Assembly: GCF_000236805.1 (NCBI RefSeq)
Contig: NZ_AGFX01000041.1
Coordinates: forward strand, 496,001-560,000
Direction of reading: 5' to 3'
From: Paenibacillus peoriae KCTC 3763
GTDB lineage: Bacteria; Bacillota; Bacilli; Paenibacillales; Paenibacillaceae
DNA length: 64,000 bases
The translations under genes were made by a program, and so were the position numbers. Within the stretch, counting starts at the first letter, position 1; each line of letters opens with the position of its first letter. Shown piece after piece: positions 25,500 to 36,000 of the stretch. The notes beneath the pieces were generated by a model that saw nothing but the letters and a program-made list of their open reading frames with translations, had not been told where the DNA came from and searched no databases.

Positions 25500-28274
25500 T
25501 TACATGGGGCTTGCTTTCGCCCTTAGATCAAACGTTCCACCCGTCTTCACTGCAATATCCGACTTGATTCGGACATAGAATTTTTCCGCGCTGCCCTTGG
25601 CCAAGGTGCCGTTAAAGGCTAGTTCCTTAGCAGGTAAAAACGGAGTATCTGACATGCTTAAATCAATTTCCATCCCTTTGGCTACCGTCGCACTATCCAC
25701 CCATGCTTTGAGTTGATCCACCGGGAATTCAGCATTATTTTGCAACCATACTGGTTTGGGAGAAGAGGTTTGGCTTGCGACTAATGTACCGAACTCCAGA
25801 TAACGCAGCCGCTCCCCTGCATTATCCGTATAGTATTTACCAAATTCATTACGGAAGCCGAGCAACGGCAGATCAAGAGGCAGGAGCTTCCTTAATGCGG
25901 GATAACCATCGTTATATTTTGGGTCCATGACCCAAATGTCGTCAAAATTCCAGGCCGCATTGGAATAGGTTCCCCTGTACTTCATTTCACGGGTGGTCAA
26001 GCCTGATCCCCCTGTGCCAGAAGTAGTCTTATACAATTCCTTATCAAAGTAATTATTTGAAAAGGATCCACTCCCCGTATAAATAAATCCATTCAAACCG
26101 GATGAAGCAAATGCCTTGCCCAACGCGAGGCATCGTCTTATCGTAAGGGTAGTCGTATTTCCGCCAAATCCACCTACTGTTACTCCATTTAACTTCGCAT
26201 CTGTCCAGCAATCCTCCAATATAGAAGAACCATTACCGTAACCTAAAAATCCCCCCAGGTAGTTACCGGTACTCTCACCTTTACCAGAAGCAAAGCATCT
26301 GCGTATAATTCCATTTCCAGCTAAATAGCCTGCAAACACTCCAGTGTAGTCTACTCCTACAACAGTTGTATTTGCACTACAATCCTCCACGATTCCATCC
26401 GTAGTTACTTGTCCTACCAACCCAGCTCCATGACTTCCTTTACTTGTAATTTTGCAATAAGAAAATGTATCGGTATGGCAATTGCTAATGGTAGCTTGGG
26501 AAAGCTGGCCTGCGAATGCTGTTGTATAATGAAACCCTGTAATATTACAATCAATAATATCCAGATTTTTGATCCATCCGCCCATCATGTAGCCAAACAG
26601 ACTTACATAATGCTCATTAGGGCGATAGATGAATAAGTTGGCAACACAGCGACCTCCACCATCAACATATCCTTTGAAGTATGCTTCTTTACCCGTTAGA
26701 TTAAAGCCAATGGGGTAAAATCCGCTATTATCCTGGAATTGTGTCATTTTAATATCATCTTCAAATTTGAAATAGAATCCATTGCGGAACCAACGCATTT
26801 GAGAAAGATCAAACTCGGTTAGAACAATGAAAGGATCCTCCTTGGTGCCTGTCCCGCTTGGGTATCGAATGAATTGACGATGCTCAGGATATCCTCCATT
26901 GTAATCCTCGATCATATACCAATAGTTATCAAAATCCCAATTTTCAAATGTGGAGGCAGTCTTTAATTCCGACGTAGATTTTCCAACACCCGCTGCACTG
27001 GTTGGAATTCCCGAGGTTTCTATATCCCAGTAGCAATTTGTTATTGCAGAAGAATTGTTAGCGCCTATAAAGCCTCCAATGTTGCTTCTTTCCCGAGCTA
27101 ATGTGATATCCTCAACTTTACCGGTAGAGTAACAATATGCAATTGACATACTGCCGCTGTAATGATTTACATTTCCAATGAGCCCTCCTGCAATATTACC
27201 TGCTGATCGAACGTTACACTTATAATTAAATGAATAATAAATGGTTGAGCTGCCTGAATAATTGCGGGGGTCTTGATATATGTTACCGATTAGTCCACCA
27301 ACATACCCACCCTGACCTTCTACTATACCTGAGATAATGTTACAGTTATACACTGAAGTATTGAATGAAGCACCTATTAAAGCCCCTGTATATGCCTTTT
27401 TATTATTGATGCTAGGGTCAATCAATCTTACATTACGTATTGTGGCAGATCTGGTATACCCAAATAAACCAACATAATTTTTGTCCTGATTCATGTACAA
27501 GCTTTTTATAGCGTAACCATTACCATCATACACACCTGAAAATATAGAACTGTCGGAACTTATCGGCGTAAACCCCTCTCCACTCTGAAATCTCCCCATG
27601 ACAATATCCCGATCCTGCATATACCAGGCCCCGAGATTCTTACGCACACCATCCAAATCCTGTTCGGTAGAAACAATATAAGGATTTGCCTGTGTTCCGC
27701 CACCACCGGAAAAATGATCCACATAAATATAGGTCTGACCCTCTATCTTTTCGTAATAGGGTCTTACGCCGCCCGTCTCTTCCTTCGTCTTCACGTAGGT
27801 CAGCTCGGCAATACCGTCTTCATCCGCATCACTTACGACATATACATCCGAATAATCGTCATAGGGTAAAATAATCGTTCCACTCAGCTTGGAGGCTCCA
27901 TGCACATAAGCAAATTCACGGCCAAATGGAATCTGTTCACGGGTTTCCGCATCCAATACATGCTGCACCCGGTCTCTGCCCACGATGTCGATTCCCGTCG
28001 GATCGACGGTATCCAAAATAATCGTGGATGCTATTTTATTTTCATAAAAGGAATCAGCTAATTGCTTATATTCTTGATACAGCTGCTCTTCCTCAGGTGT
28101 TAATGTATAATTATCGTCCAGATTTTTTGCCTGCAGCTCTTCAAATTCTTCTTGGATGTTCTCCCAGCCGTTTGGAGTAAGGACCTCTACAGGATAAGGA
28201 TATATACTGAATACTGACTTTTTATTGATTTTATCCACTTCAATCGTATAATTACGAATTACTGAACCAGCCAA
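25500..28274 (-). CDS. GLUG-repeat tail fibre-like protein
   Basis: A 924-aa protein with a TTG start at 28274 that follows GGAGGTGAATTGAA and overlaps the end of the upstream gene by 16 bp. Residues 1-100 are helical and charged. From about 200 to 720 run many GLUG-type repeats (V/TGGLIGN, VGLFGY, TGVFAGYLAGNG, GGFLGYGNGSS), split into two blocks by ANPYIV/KEDPFIV segments. GLUG repeats form right-handed beta-helices in bacterial adhesins and phage tailspikes. The last 120 residues look like a compact beta domain. No signal peptide, so the protein would leave the cell as part of the particle, not by Sec export. Confidence 0.75.
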   Translation of the reverse strand: MAGSVIRNYTIEVDKINKKSVFSIYPYPVEVLTPNGWENIQEEFEELQAKNLDDNYTLTPEEEQLYQEYKQLADSFYENKIASTIILDTVDPTGIDIVGRDRVQHVLDAETREQIPFGREFAYVHGASKLSGTIILPYDDYSDVYVVSDADEDGIAELTYVKTKEETGGVRPYYEKIEGQTYIYVDHFSGGGGTQANPYIVSTEQDLDGVRKNLGAWYMQDRDIVMGRFQSGEGFTPISSDSSIFSGVYDGNGYAIKSLYMNQDKNYVGLFGYTRSATIRNVRLIDPSINNKKAYTGALIGASFNTSVYNCNIISGIVEGQGGYVGGLIGNIYQDPRNYSGSSTIYYSFNYKCNVRSAGNIAGGLIGNVNHYSGSMSIAYCYSTGKVEDITLARERSNIGGFIGANNSSAITNCYWDIETSGIPTSAAGVGKSTSELKTASTFENWDFDNYWYMIEDYNGGYPEHRQFIRYPSGTGTKEDPFIVLTEFDLSQMRWFRNGFYFKFEDDIKMTQFQDNSGFYPIGFNLTGKEAYFKGYVDGGGRCVANLFIYRPNEHYVSLFGYMMGGWIKNLDIIDCNITGFHYTTAFAGQLSQATISNCHTDTFSYCKITSKGSHGAGLVGQVTTDGIVEDCSANTTVVGVDYTGVFAGYLAGNGIIRRCFASGKGESTGNYLGGFLGYGNGSSILEDCWTDAKLNGVTVGGFGGNTTTLTIRRCLALGKAFASSGLNGFIYTGSGSFSNNYFDKELYKTTSGTGGSGLTTREMKYRGTYSNAAWNFDDIWVMDPKYNDGYPALRKLLPLDLPLLGFRNEFGKYYTDNAGERLRYLEFGTLVASQTSSPKPVWLQNNAEFPVDQLKAWVDSATVAKGMEIDLSMSDTPFLPAKELAFNGTLAKGSAEKFYVRIKSDIAVKTGGTFDLRAKASPM

Positions 28275-28876
28275 TTCAATTCACCTCCGATATCGGGTTT
28301 TAATGGAGCACTGAATTCCTGTGTAACCAAGCCGTTTACCTTGACCTGTAATTTGCCATTCAGTTCCGTATTGGACACTAGTCTCAATGCCATATGAACG
28401 GGTGCGTTGAATGGAATCTTACAGATCGCTTTGACATGAAATTCAACCTGGTCAAACAAGAGTGCCGCCTTATATCCAAAATTAAATTGGGTAATCGTAC
28501 TGCTCATTACCCCTTTTTCTCCTGCCGCAGCAGGGCTGTAGTTGGGTAACCCGGATGCCTCCGCATCCTTATATGCAATAATATCTCTATAGGATTGAAA
28601 CACATTACCTGTCAGGTGATAGTCTTTGTCCGGCGTTGAATATACCAACTCCACCATCCTGCCAGCCAGTTTGAAAATACCGTCACTTTCAAAGAAGAAG
28701 GTCTGACCATGCCCAACCATGCCAAAGCGGATCAATTTATCTCTTTGAATGGCATAAAAGCTGTTTTCTGCCTGCGTGACAAAATCATACTCAGAAAGGT
28801 GAGTACCGTCCGCGTACTCACCTAGCCAAATAAAATCCTGTGACACAGGAGAATATCCGTTACATTGTGCAAACAT
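28259..28876 (-). CDS. Tail-cluster structural protein, unknown
   Basis: A 205-aa protein; ATG at 28876 follows GGGAGGAAG. Mixed alpha/beta composition with many aromatic residues; no motif I can name. The start of the GLUG protein lies inside its last codons, so translation is coupled. Being sandwiched between fibre-like genes, it is likely a fibre connector or tip component; this is inference from position only. Confidence 0.65.
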   Translation of the reverse strand: MFAQCNGYSPVSQDFIWLGEYADGTHLSEYDFVTQAENSFYAIQRDKLIRFGMVGHGQTFFFESDGIFKLAGRMVELVYSTPDKDYHLTGNVFQSYRDIIAYKDAEASGLPNYSPAAAGEKGVMSSTITQFNFGYKAALLFDQVEFHVKAICKIPFNAPVHMALRLVSNTELNGKLQVKVNGLVTQEFSAPLKPDIGGELNWLVQ

Positions 28877-28890
28877 AGATATTCTTCCTC

Positions 28891-28903
28891 CCATTGTATT
28901 GGA
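28891..28903. repeat. 13-bp intergenic repeat CCATTGTATTGGA, copy 2
   Basis: Identical to 25481-25493. It overlaps an alternative upstream ATG of the 205-aa gene. Confidence 0.45.
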
Positions 28904-28912
28904 TATGCGTTG

Positions 28913-29407
28913 TTAGACGTACTGATAGGCCACACGCGTCAGAAAGTTGACATTACCTGCCGTGGCCGTAGCCGGAACGCTTGCTTGTAGTGTCACCTGT
29001 GTGTAGTTGCCTTTGGAATTTCCTACGGAGCCATCGTTGATAACGCCCAGAATTTCCTTGTTTCCCGGCGAAAAGGTTCCCTTGGAATTGACCGTATTCC
29101 CGCCAGCTTGAATGACTTTCGTTGCTGTCCCGCCAATTGAAGTAAAGCTGGATTCCCCCATACTATCTACACGTACCTGAATCCATGTATTCAGGACCAA
29201 CTCACCACTATCTCCTCCCGAGCTATCCTTGGTCGTAATGGTACAATTGGTCATGGTTGAAAAATCGTTATTTGCATTCCCACGGTTGTTCCAAATAAGC
29301 ACACCCAAAGATGGGGAAGAAGATCCCGCGTCTATCGTCCCGATCTCCCATTTTGACAATGTTGTTACGTTGTCCGTTTTAAGCCATGATACTGCTGGTG
29401 CTGGCAT
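28913..29407 (-). CDS. Small beta-rich structural protein
   Basis: A 164-aa protein, ATG at 29407 after GAAGGAGGAAAA. Rich in G, S, T, N and V, with alternating hydrophobic residues and almost no charge, as in immunoglobulin-like or jelly-roll phage surface domains. No cysteine pair except one, no signal peptide. It has its own copy of the repeated cluster promoter, so it may be needed in different amounts from its neighbours. Confidence 0.7.
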   Translation of the reverse strand: MPAPAVSWLKTDNVTTLSKWEIGTIDAGSSSPSLGVLIWNNRGNANNDFSTMTNCTITTKDSSGGDSGELVLNTWIQVRVDSMGESSFTSIGGTATKVIQAGGNTVNSKGTFSPGNKEILGVINDGSVGNSKGNYTQVTLQASVPATATAGNVNFLTRVAYQYV

Positions 29408-29473
29408 GTTTTTTCCTCCTTCATTTTAGAAAAGATAAAATAAAACCCTTCGCCACATTCTTCATGGCATACT

Positions 29474-29503
29474 CAATATAAGTAACTTGCAATGAAAACT
29501 AAC
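29474..29503 (-). promoter_or_regulatory. Cluster promoter copy B (GTTAGT-N15-CTTATATTG)
   Basis: Minus strand: GTTAGT at 29503-29498, 15 bases, CTTATATTG at 29482-29474, 67 bp before the start of the 164-aa gene. Confidence 0.65.
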
Positions 29504-29524
29504 ATTCTGCGGAAATAAAACCTA

Positions 29525-29565
29525 CAAAATTCTTTAGAGGTGGACATAAGTACACCCCTTAGATG
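29525..29565 (-). terminator. Possible terminator after the 406-aa fibre gene
   Basis: Minus strand: AGGGGTG pairs with CACCTCT around a 10-base loop, followed by AAAGAATTTTG. The T run is short, so the terminator would be weak. It lies between the stop at 29667 and promoter copy B. Confidence 0.4.
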
Positions 29566-29666
29566 CTGAGAATGAGCATGCACTCGTTCAACGCTTCCAA
29601 GGGGTGCTGCTATAACTGATATAAAGAGCTATTTTTCGAGAAAATAGGATTAAAATTGCTTATTGC

Positions 29667-30887
29667 TTATTCAGCCTTTTGGTACTGAATGAACAGAACA
29701 TCCGGTACATTTTCGACAACCTTCAACGTATCCGGCGTAAAGTTAAAGCCTGTAATCAATCCACCTTCATCCTTGATATAGGTAAAGTTAATACCTGGTG
29801 TTTGGAGCTGCCCGTTGATGGCCAGGCGTACCGTTTTATCTTTGGCTTTTCCCTTTTTTAGCGTGTACTCCGTCTCGCCTCCAGCTGCTTCAAATACCTC
29901 TTCTTCAGCCGCCGCTTCGATCGTGCCCACTTTCACACTCAATGCTTTGAACGCAGCATCCGCCGCCTTCTCCAAATCAAGAATACGACCTTCTGCATTG
30001 CCAAAAGCCCCTGCTTTGAAATAGCCGCTGGCGGAATCCGCATCCCGATCACTGATCCCATTCATCAAATCCTCAGAAGATTTCAAGCGCTTTGCTACAT
30101 TGCTGAGAGCAGCTTGTAAAGTCACTCCGCTATAGTTGGAATCTGTTGCAACCCCGATCAATTGTGCACCTGTAGCAGAAGCCAACCGATCCTGGATCGC
30201 CTGATCTGCGTCTTTGCGATCTTGTACCTCCTGGCTAATCTGGCCTTGAATTGAAACTCCCAGATTCGAATTACCATCATTGTCTAGCGTGCCTGCCGAG
30301 CCATACACATCCTTCATCAGCTGAACCAGATTCATATAGGCTTTGGCATCGGTGGCTCCTTCCACGAATCCGCTACCGCCTTGAATGATTGCATCAGGAG
30401 GAATGACAGACAAATTCGTACGAATCACAAAACGATAATCAATCTTGTCCGCTTTTGCAGCAAATGTGTACGGCTGCTCTTTGCCCCCTTCTACACTATA
30501 AAATTTCAGAAGATAACTGCCTTTACTTTCTTCAAGACGACCGTAGACCACGTCAGAATCGCTGTCTCCGATCGGGCTGTCTGTACCTGCGGCGCGAAGC
30601 TGCACCTTTTCGGTCAGCACGACACCTTCCACTTTATCTCCGGTCGAGACGGTTCTTGTGCCGATATCGCCCGATACATCCAGTTGTGTGCTGCCGGCAA
30701 CCGCTTTTTCATTCACCTGTACAAATACATCAATCTTAGTGTCCTCCAAAATTTCACGGTGATTATGAAACTGGAGATCAATGTACTTCTCTGCAATCTT
30801 ATTAGCTTCATCAAAATGTTGATCCCGCAACAGTTTGTTGTTCAACTGCTCACCACGGAATCTGGCAATACCTCTCGTTCCTGCCAT
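29667..30887 (-). CDS. Tail fibre-like protein
   Basis: A 406-aa protein, ATG at 30887 after AAGGAGAGATGAGTT. The N-terminal 60 residues (MAGTRGIARFRGEQLNNKLL) resemble the particle-binding end of phage fibres; beta-rich middle; then helical stretches (QEVQDRKDADQAIQDRLA, SNVAKRLKSSEDLMNG) that would form a coiled-coil stalk at 210-320; and a C-terminal beta domain (VRLAINGQLQTPGINFTY), a pattern often found at fibre ends. Preceded by cluster promoter copy C. Fibre role is inference from layout. Confidence 0.72.
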   Translation of the reverse strand: MAGTRGIARFRGEQLNNKLLRDQHFDEANKIAEKYIDLQFHNHREILEDTKIDVFVQVNEKAVAGSTQLDVSGDIGTRTVSTGDKVEGVVLTEKVQLRAAGTDSPIGDSDSDVVYGRLEESKGSYLLKFYSVEGGKEQPYTFAAKADKIDYRFVIRTNLSVIPPDAIIQGGSGFVEGATDAKAYMNLVQLMKDVYGSAGTLDNDGNSNLGVSIQGQISQEVQDRKDADQAIQDRLASATGAQLIGVATDSNYSGVTLQAALSNVAKRLKSSEDLMNGISDRDADSASGYFKAGAFGNAEGRILDLEKAADAAFKALSVKVGTIEAAAEEEVFEAAGGETEYTLKKGKAKDKTVRLAINGQLQTPGINFTYIKDEGGLITGFNFTPDTLKVVENVPDVLFIQYQKAE

Positions 30888-30945
30888 AACTCATCTCTCC
30901 TTGTCGGGATTTTGCAAAATCCTCTTTTATGTTTTGTTACGAATG

Positions 30946-30975
30946 CAATATAAGTTTTCTTTATGCCTTCCTATC
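30946..30975 (-). promoter_or_regulatory. Cluster promoter copy C (GATAGG-N15-CTTATATTG)
   Basis: Minus strand: CTTATATTG at 30954-30946 is identical to the other copies; the -35 position reads GATAGG, the poorest of the six. It lies 59 bp before the start of the 406-aa fibre gene. Confidence 0.5.
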
Positions 30976-31019
30976 CGATATTGTAGTAATATTTTGTTGT
31001 AAATAATTTATTTTCCACC

Positions 31020-31853
31020 CTATATAATAACGACGATTTCCAGCGTCAAGCCTTTTAATCCTTCACCTACCGCATGAGTGTTAATACGAAAATGATCGTT
31101 CTTGTGAATGATAGGATCAGAAAGAATATAAGGTAAAGGACTCATATTGCTTGATTTTTCACCTGCCTGAATGGTCAGGTTGCGGCTGAAAATATTAGTC
31201 CAGCCCGGTATCGTTTCATAGTCGAACTGTGAGCATTTTTCAATGGAAAATTCACTTTTACTCGTCCCGTATACTCCGCAGGAGGCATATATTTCTTTGA
31301 TCTTCCCTTCAAACGGGAATCTCATTTCATATTTGCAGGGCCCTAGCGGAACCCGTTCCAGCACAAATACCATCGTTTTGGCCTCTGCCCGTTCCTGAAT
31401 ATAATCCAGCCTGTCATCCAACTGGTGAAACTGAACATCACGCTCCGTGTATTTACGGGCCGAGACGATCTCCTCCTCCAGCCTTTTGAACCGGAGATCA
31501 TCAATACCGCTTCCGCCCCCCTGACGATACTCGGGCTTCCAGGTACGGATGTATATTTCATCACCAACCACGAGCGGGATGTCCTCTCCTGCCAGTGGGT
31601 GCTCCTGCGGATAAGTACCCAAATCAAGGCGAATCGTGTTTTCATCTACTTCCTCATACCCGCCCTGAGCCAGCAAATGCTGCCCATTCAAATATACATC
31701 CAGCATCCTTGTACCCAATATATAAGGATGTGTCAGACGGATGTACAAGTCTTTATGCTGGTCCAGGTAGGCCTGATCCACAACAATCTCCTGCTCGTCC
31801 CAATAGATGATTTCATTTCCATATCTGCGCAACATCATTTTCGTACCTGCCAA
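31020..31853 (-). CDS. Tail-cluster structural protein (fibre/lectin-like)
   Basis: A 277-aa protein with a TTG start at 31853 eight bases after AAGGAGGT. It begins MAGTKMMLRRYG, and the first 115 residues are a beta-rich domain (HPYILGTRMLDVYLNGQHLL, the kind of N-L-N-G loop seen in phage fibre domains). A short charged helix (RLEEEIVSARKYTERDVQ, 125-150) links to a C-terminal beta sandwich. The opening MAGT-R is shared with the 406-aa protein downstream. No known enzyme motif. Confidence 0.68.
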   Translation of the reverse strand: MAGTKMMLRRYGNEIIYWDEQEIVVDQAYLDQHKDLYIRLTHPYILGTRMLDVYLNGQHLLAQGGYEEVDENTIRLDLGTYPQEHPLAGEDIPLVVGDEIYIRTWKPEYRQGGGSGIDDLRFKRLEEEIVSARKYTERDVQFHQLDDRLDYIQERAEAKTMVFVLERVPLGPCKYEMRFPFEGKIKEIYASCGVYGTSKSEFSIEKCSQFDYETIPGWTNIFSRNLTIQAGEKSSNMSPLPYILSDPIIHKNDHFRINTHAVGEGLKGLTLEIVVII

Positions 31854-31867
31854 AATCCAACACCTCC

Positions 31868-33028
31868 TTATATATGAGTAATATCCAAAATAAAATGAAG
31901 GGGCTTGATGCCAAAGTGCTCATTTTTGCGCTCTACCTTCATCCAGAATTTCATCCTGCCTTCGGGTGGCAGAGTCCCCATAGGGAGCTGCTGCATATAA
32001 TCCCCTTGCGGATGGTCCATTCCATCATCATGGCTCAAGTCCGCCCACTCATAACCAAATTCCTCCAGATATTTCAGTATCCCCATCGTAATTTGCTCAG
32101 CCTTCTTATTTTTCGAGGGATTATATAGCTCCAATTGCACCTGAATGGTATTGTCATACATCGTGCCTAAGTAGGTTTCCCCGCTTAAGCTAAGCTCTTT
32201 ATCTTTCCACAGCACGCGAAGATCAGTACCATACAGATACAAATCACCACCGTACATATCCATAGCGCCAAGGCTGGATAAAAGAACTCCATTTTCATCA
32301 TAGACTCTCAGCATTCCGCTAAAGGGCACCGTCGGAAGCTCCAACTGCACCCCTGTCCACGTAGGCTCTACTTTGGAGGAAGCGACGGTATATCCATCGG
32401 GATCGCATAAAAATACGGAATAGCCTTCCGGCAAATTTCCCAGCGTTATTTTGTTGCTTTTGCATAGCACAAGCCTGTCTAAACCGAGGTTCTCGTATTC
32501 ATCACGTTGTGGATTTTTTAAGAGGACACCTATTTTTTCAGCTACCAGATCAGCCGAGTCAAATAGCTCCCACCCCAATCCGCGATTGGCATAAAAGGTC
32601 CATCGGTTCCCCTTCTTCTCTGCCCGCCATCGACTATACTCCCGAGTTGTCGTGTCCCTACTCTCCAGGAATTCCAGCCGATGGTAGCCATCCTGCCAGA
32701 TGACAATCCCGCCCTCGTCGCCGTATGCAATAGGAACATAGTCAGCAGTCACTTCTAACAGCAGGGTAGGCTCATCCTTAGGTGCATCAAACAAAAGCAT
32801 GGTTTCCTGCTCTGTGTGGGACATGATTAACTGCTGCAAGCCTGTATCCAAAGTACAAGCCGTTGTCGGAGATAATTGGTAGCGGGAGTGGATTTCTCCA
32901 CTTTGAAATGTGTCATCAAAAATCAATCCACTCCATTTCTTGTAGATCCCCATGAGATTTCTATCACCTACCTTGTCTTCTTCCAGTTCCAGATGTTCCA
33001 AGAAGCGATCTTGCCCATAATCATCCAT
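31868..33028 (-). CDS. Tail-cluster protein with concanavalin-like domain
   Basis: A 386-aa protein beginning MDDYGQDRFLEHLELEEDK, which overlaps the upstream 1187-aa frame by 61 bases in the -1 frame and has no visible ribosome-binding site; translation coupling or a rare frameshift would be needed. Residues 35-175 look like a lectin/DUF1349-like jelly roll (FDDTFQSGEIHSRYQL, GGIVIWQDGYHRLEFLESR, GNRWTFYANRGLGWELFDSA). The C-terminal 120 residues are another beta domain, with FWMKVERKNEHFGIKPLHF at the end. It probably binds glycan at the particle tip; this is inferred from the fold only. Confidence 0.7.
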   Translation of the reverse strand: MDDYGQDRFLEHLELEEDKVGDRNLMGIYKKWSGLIFDDTFQSGEIHSRYQLSPTTACTLDTGLQQLIMSHTEQETMLLFDAPKDEPTLLLEVTADYVPIAYGDEGGIVIWQDGYHRLEFLESRDTTTREYSRWRAEKKGNRWTFYANRGLGWELFDSADLVAEKIGVLLKNPQRDEYENLGLDRLVLCKSNKITLGNLPEGYSVFLCDPDGYTVASSKVEPTWTGVQLELPTVPFSGMLRVYDENGVLLSSLGAMDMYGGDLYLYGTDLRVLWKDKELSLSGETYLGTMYDNTIQVQLELYNPSKNKKAEQITMGILKYLEEFGYEWADLSHDDGMDHPQGDYMQQLPMGTLPPEGRMKFWMKVERKNEHFGIKPLHFILDITHI

Positions 33029-36000
33029 ATTTTTCGTTTAGGCATGACCGGTATCGATTGATTCGTAGCTTCGGATGGGGCCTCAATCACTGTCTTCAAG
33101 ATTTTATGACGCTTGGCCGACTCTGGAGCTTCGATACGAACAGCAGCTGTTTTTTTCAAACGAATACCATCTTCTGCATCTGTAATCTGTGTCTTTATTA
33201 CCTTTCTCTTTCTGGCAGCTTGTTGGTGCTCAGCCTCAATACGGGTAGACATAACCTTCTTCTTGCGAGTACCTTCAGATATAGCATGTAGCTCAGTTTC
33301 TTCTATTTTAAAAACAGGCTCTGCAGCTGTATGAGCAGGTATCACTGCTGGTAGCGTTTTTTCGATGGCTTGGCCTTGCTCCAGCTCCTGCATATCCACC
33401 ATGCTGCTGATATCTCCTGGCTGGGCAGTTTCAAGACCATCTCTGACACCGATGTATTCCTTCTCCTCACCACTGGCACGTTCCTGATGAATCCATATTG
33501 CTTCAAGCACATTTTCAACCTGGCTACCTGTTCCATTCGTCTGCTCAACCACAGTCTCATTCGTTCTCATAATGCTGTCCGCCCGGTCGATCTGATCAAT
33601 AATCGTCTCCTGAACGGATTCCATAGAGACTGCTTGATCTCCATCAAGGAGAATAGCATCGGAGACCTGATTATGCTCCTGATTGTCAGCGTAAGTACCG
33701 CTACTGATAACGCCCTCCTGAATATCTGGACAGACAAGCGCGTGCTCTGATGAAGTAACGTCAGCTTCTTTCGTCAGTTCTAAAAGCTCACCAGTTGTGA
33801 CCTCAGACCGCTCGGCTTCCAAGCTTACGATGCTTACACGTTCCGATGGAGTCAGCGTGACTTCCTCGGCCTCCAGACTTTCTATACTTGTCCGCTCTGC
33901 TGGAACCAACGCCACTTTCTCGGCTTCCAATTCGCCAATATACTGTGCGCTTTCCAGTGGTCCTGATTCCGCTGCATCCAAATTCCCAGTGCTCATGGCT
34001 GCTCTTTCCAAATGACTATATTCACCATCCAGAAGGGACCCAGAAAGAATTCCCTGCTCCATGGACTCTGTAACACCTGTAGTGCTGGAGAAGGTTCTGC
34101 CTGTTTCCATATCCTGTGTTATGGCATTCGTACTCTCCGAGCTCATAAATGCTTTATCCAACGCCTCGATTTCAGCTTCGGCAGACATATGTCTTTCTGC
34201 ATCTCCCCCCATCGCATGATATGCACCTTCATAGGAAGAGAAGGAGTTACCCGATTCGAAGTTGATAAGCAGCCCTTCTTTAGCGGAAGACCTGCTTCCT
34301 TGCTCAGCGCTTGCTTGCAGCGCCCCTTCGGAATGCTCGATATTGGCCTGATCCGAACGAATCTGGACAGCTTCCAGCGAACCACTGGCCAATGACGTTT
34401 CCAGCTGATGAATGACGCTATCTGTAATTTGATGAATCGAAGTCTGGGTTGTCCCTTCCTGCACAGCCTCTGCCACAATATTTTCAATCCCTGCTTCAAT
34501 CAGTTCCATCGCCTGCTCACCATACATAATCCGAAGCATTCGAGCCATCTTGCTGATTTCAGGAGAATCTGCAATGATTTCTCTCAAAACATCGGCTGCA
34601 AGCAACTCTTCATACTGCCCCTCGAGCTCCAATCCATTTAAACGTGCAGAACCAAGGTCGTCCAACTCTCCTTCTTGGCTGACGAGTACCCGCTCTCCAC
34701 GCTGAGATTCATCTAACGTTGCATGATGCTCAGGGATCCCAGAACTTAGATACTCATTGTCGGCATCTGCCGAGGAGTGGATGGAGGCTGTAATGCTTTG
34801 CTCCTCTGGCACCACTTTAGAGTCGTCGCAGGTTGAAGCTACTCTATATTGATCTGGACTGGCAGGACAGACTTGTTCACTATTGCGGCTAGCCACACTC
34901 ATGGGTTCATTCAAACTGTTCCCGCTTGAGGATGCGAGACCGCTAGTAACCGTTTCAGTCTGTACACCTATCGTCCTGTCAGAGAATTCCATGCTTCCTA
35001 CTATTGAATGACCTTGAATCCCTTCCAGTGAGCCGCCGTTTGAAGTCTCCTGCATTCGATGAATTACACTTTCAATCGAGCTTGGTGCAGCTGGTACATC
35101 AACGTGCTGCAAGCCTTCTGGCAGGATATTTTCCATTCCCGCTTCGCCCATCTCTGTCGCGTACTCGCCATATACAGAGCGGATTCCTTCAGATAACGTA
35201 CCCATCTCGGGCGACCCGGTGATTGATCCCATCGTTGGATCTGCTGTAATGGACGACGTGTTCTCCGGTTGTATAGAAAATATGCCATGCTCCGCCTCCA
35301 ACATGCCCTGGGACTCCGTAGCATCTGGAAGATATATACGATTACCTGTCGCGGACTCATGAATCATCATGAACTTGTCCTGTTTCAACTCCGTTGCGCG
35401 CATTCGTTCATGCCCGGCACCAGTGCCAGAACGCATCGATGCAGCAGTGCTTTGTTCGTTGGTGGAATCCTTAAATTGGCGCTGTTCGACAAGCATCTGC
35501 CAATCTATGAAGGCATCCACGTTTTTGTCCGACTTTGCCATACGAGCTTCCACGGGAGCATGATCATTCTTGGCTCTAGCCTCTGTCTCCAGTAAATCAT
35601 TAGGCGTAGTTCCTACTGCCTGCTCAAGCTTTCCGGCTTTGGTTAAAGCGTTGATTTCGTCCGAATCCAAAATCTGTTCCTTCACACTAGGCCGTGATGT
35701 CTCGATCAGTGCATCCCGAATATCGGTTCGATGGGGCAACGCTTCAGCTGCTGGCTGGAATATAGATTCCATCGCCAACCCCTCAGCCGCGACTGGCAGT
35801 TCTACCACCGTTGCACGATCCTGAAATATCTGTTGAATAACCGTCTGTTGTTCAGCGGTATCTCCCTGTTTCACTGTTTCTCCGTGAATTGCAGACTCAG
35901 AAGAAGGCGATCCGTTACCCTGACGCTGCTCGGATACAGAGCCTGCATCAAGAAGCCCCTCGTAGGCAGGCACAACATTTGCGAATTCATAGGCATCATT

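Noticed and set aside
33008-33028. Canonical -1 slip site joining the 1187-aa and 386-aa proteins
   Set aside because: The A5 run (CGA-AAA-ATA) does not fit X XXY YYZ in the zero frame; kept only as an open possibility in the overlap finding.
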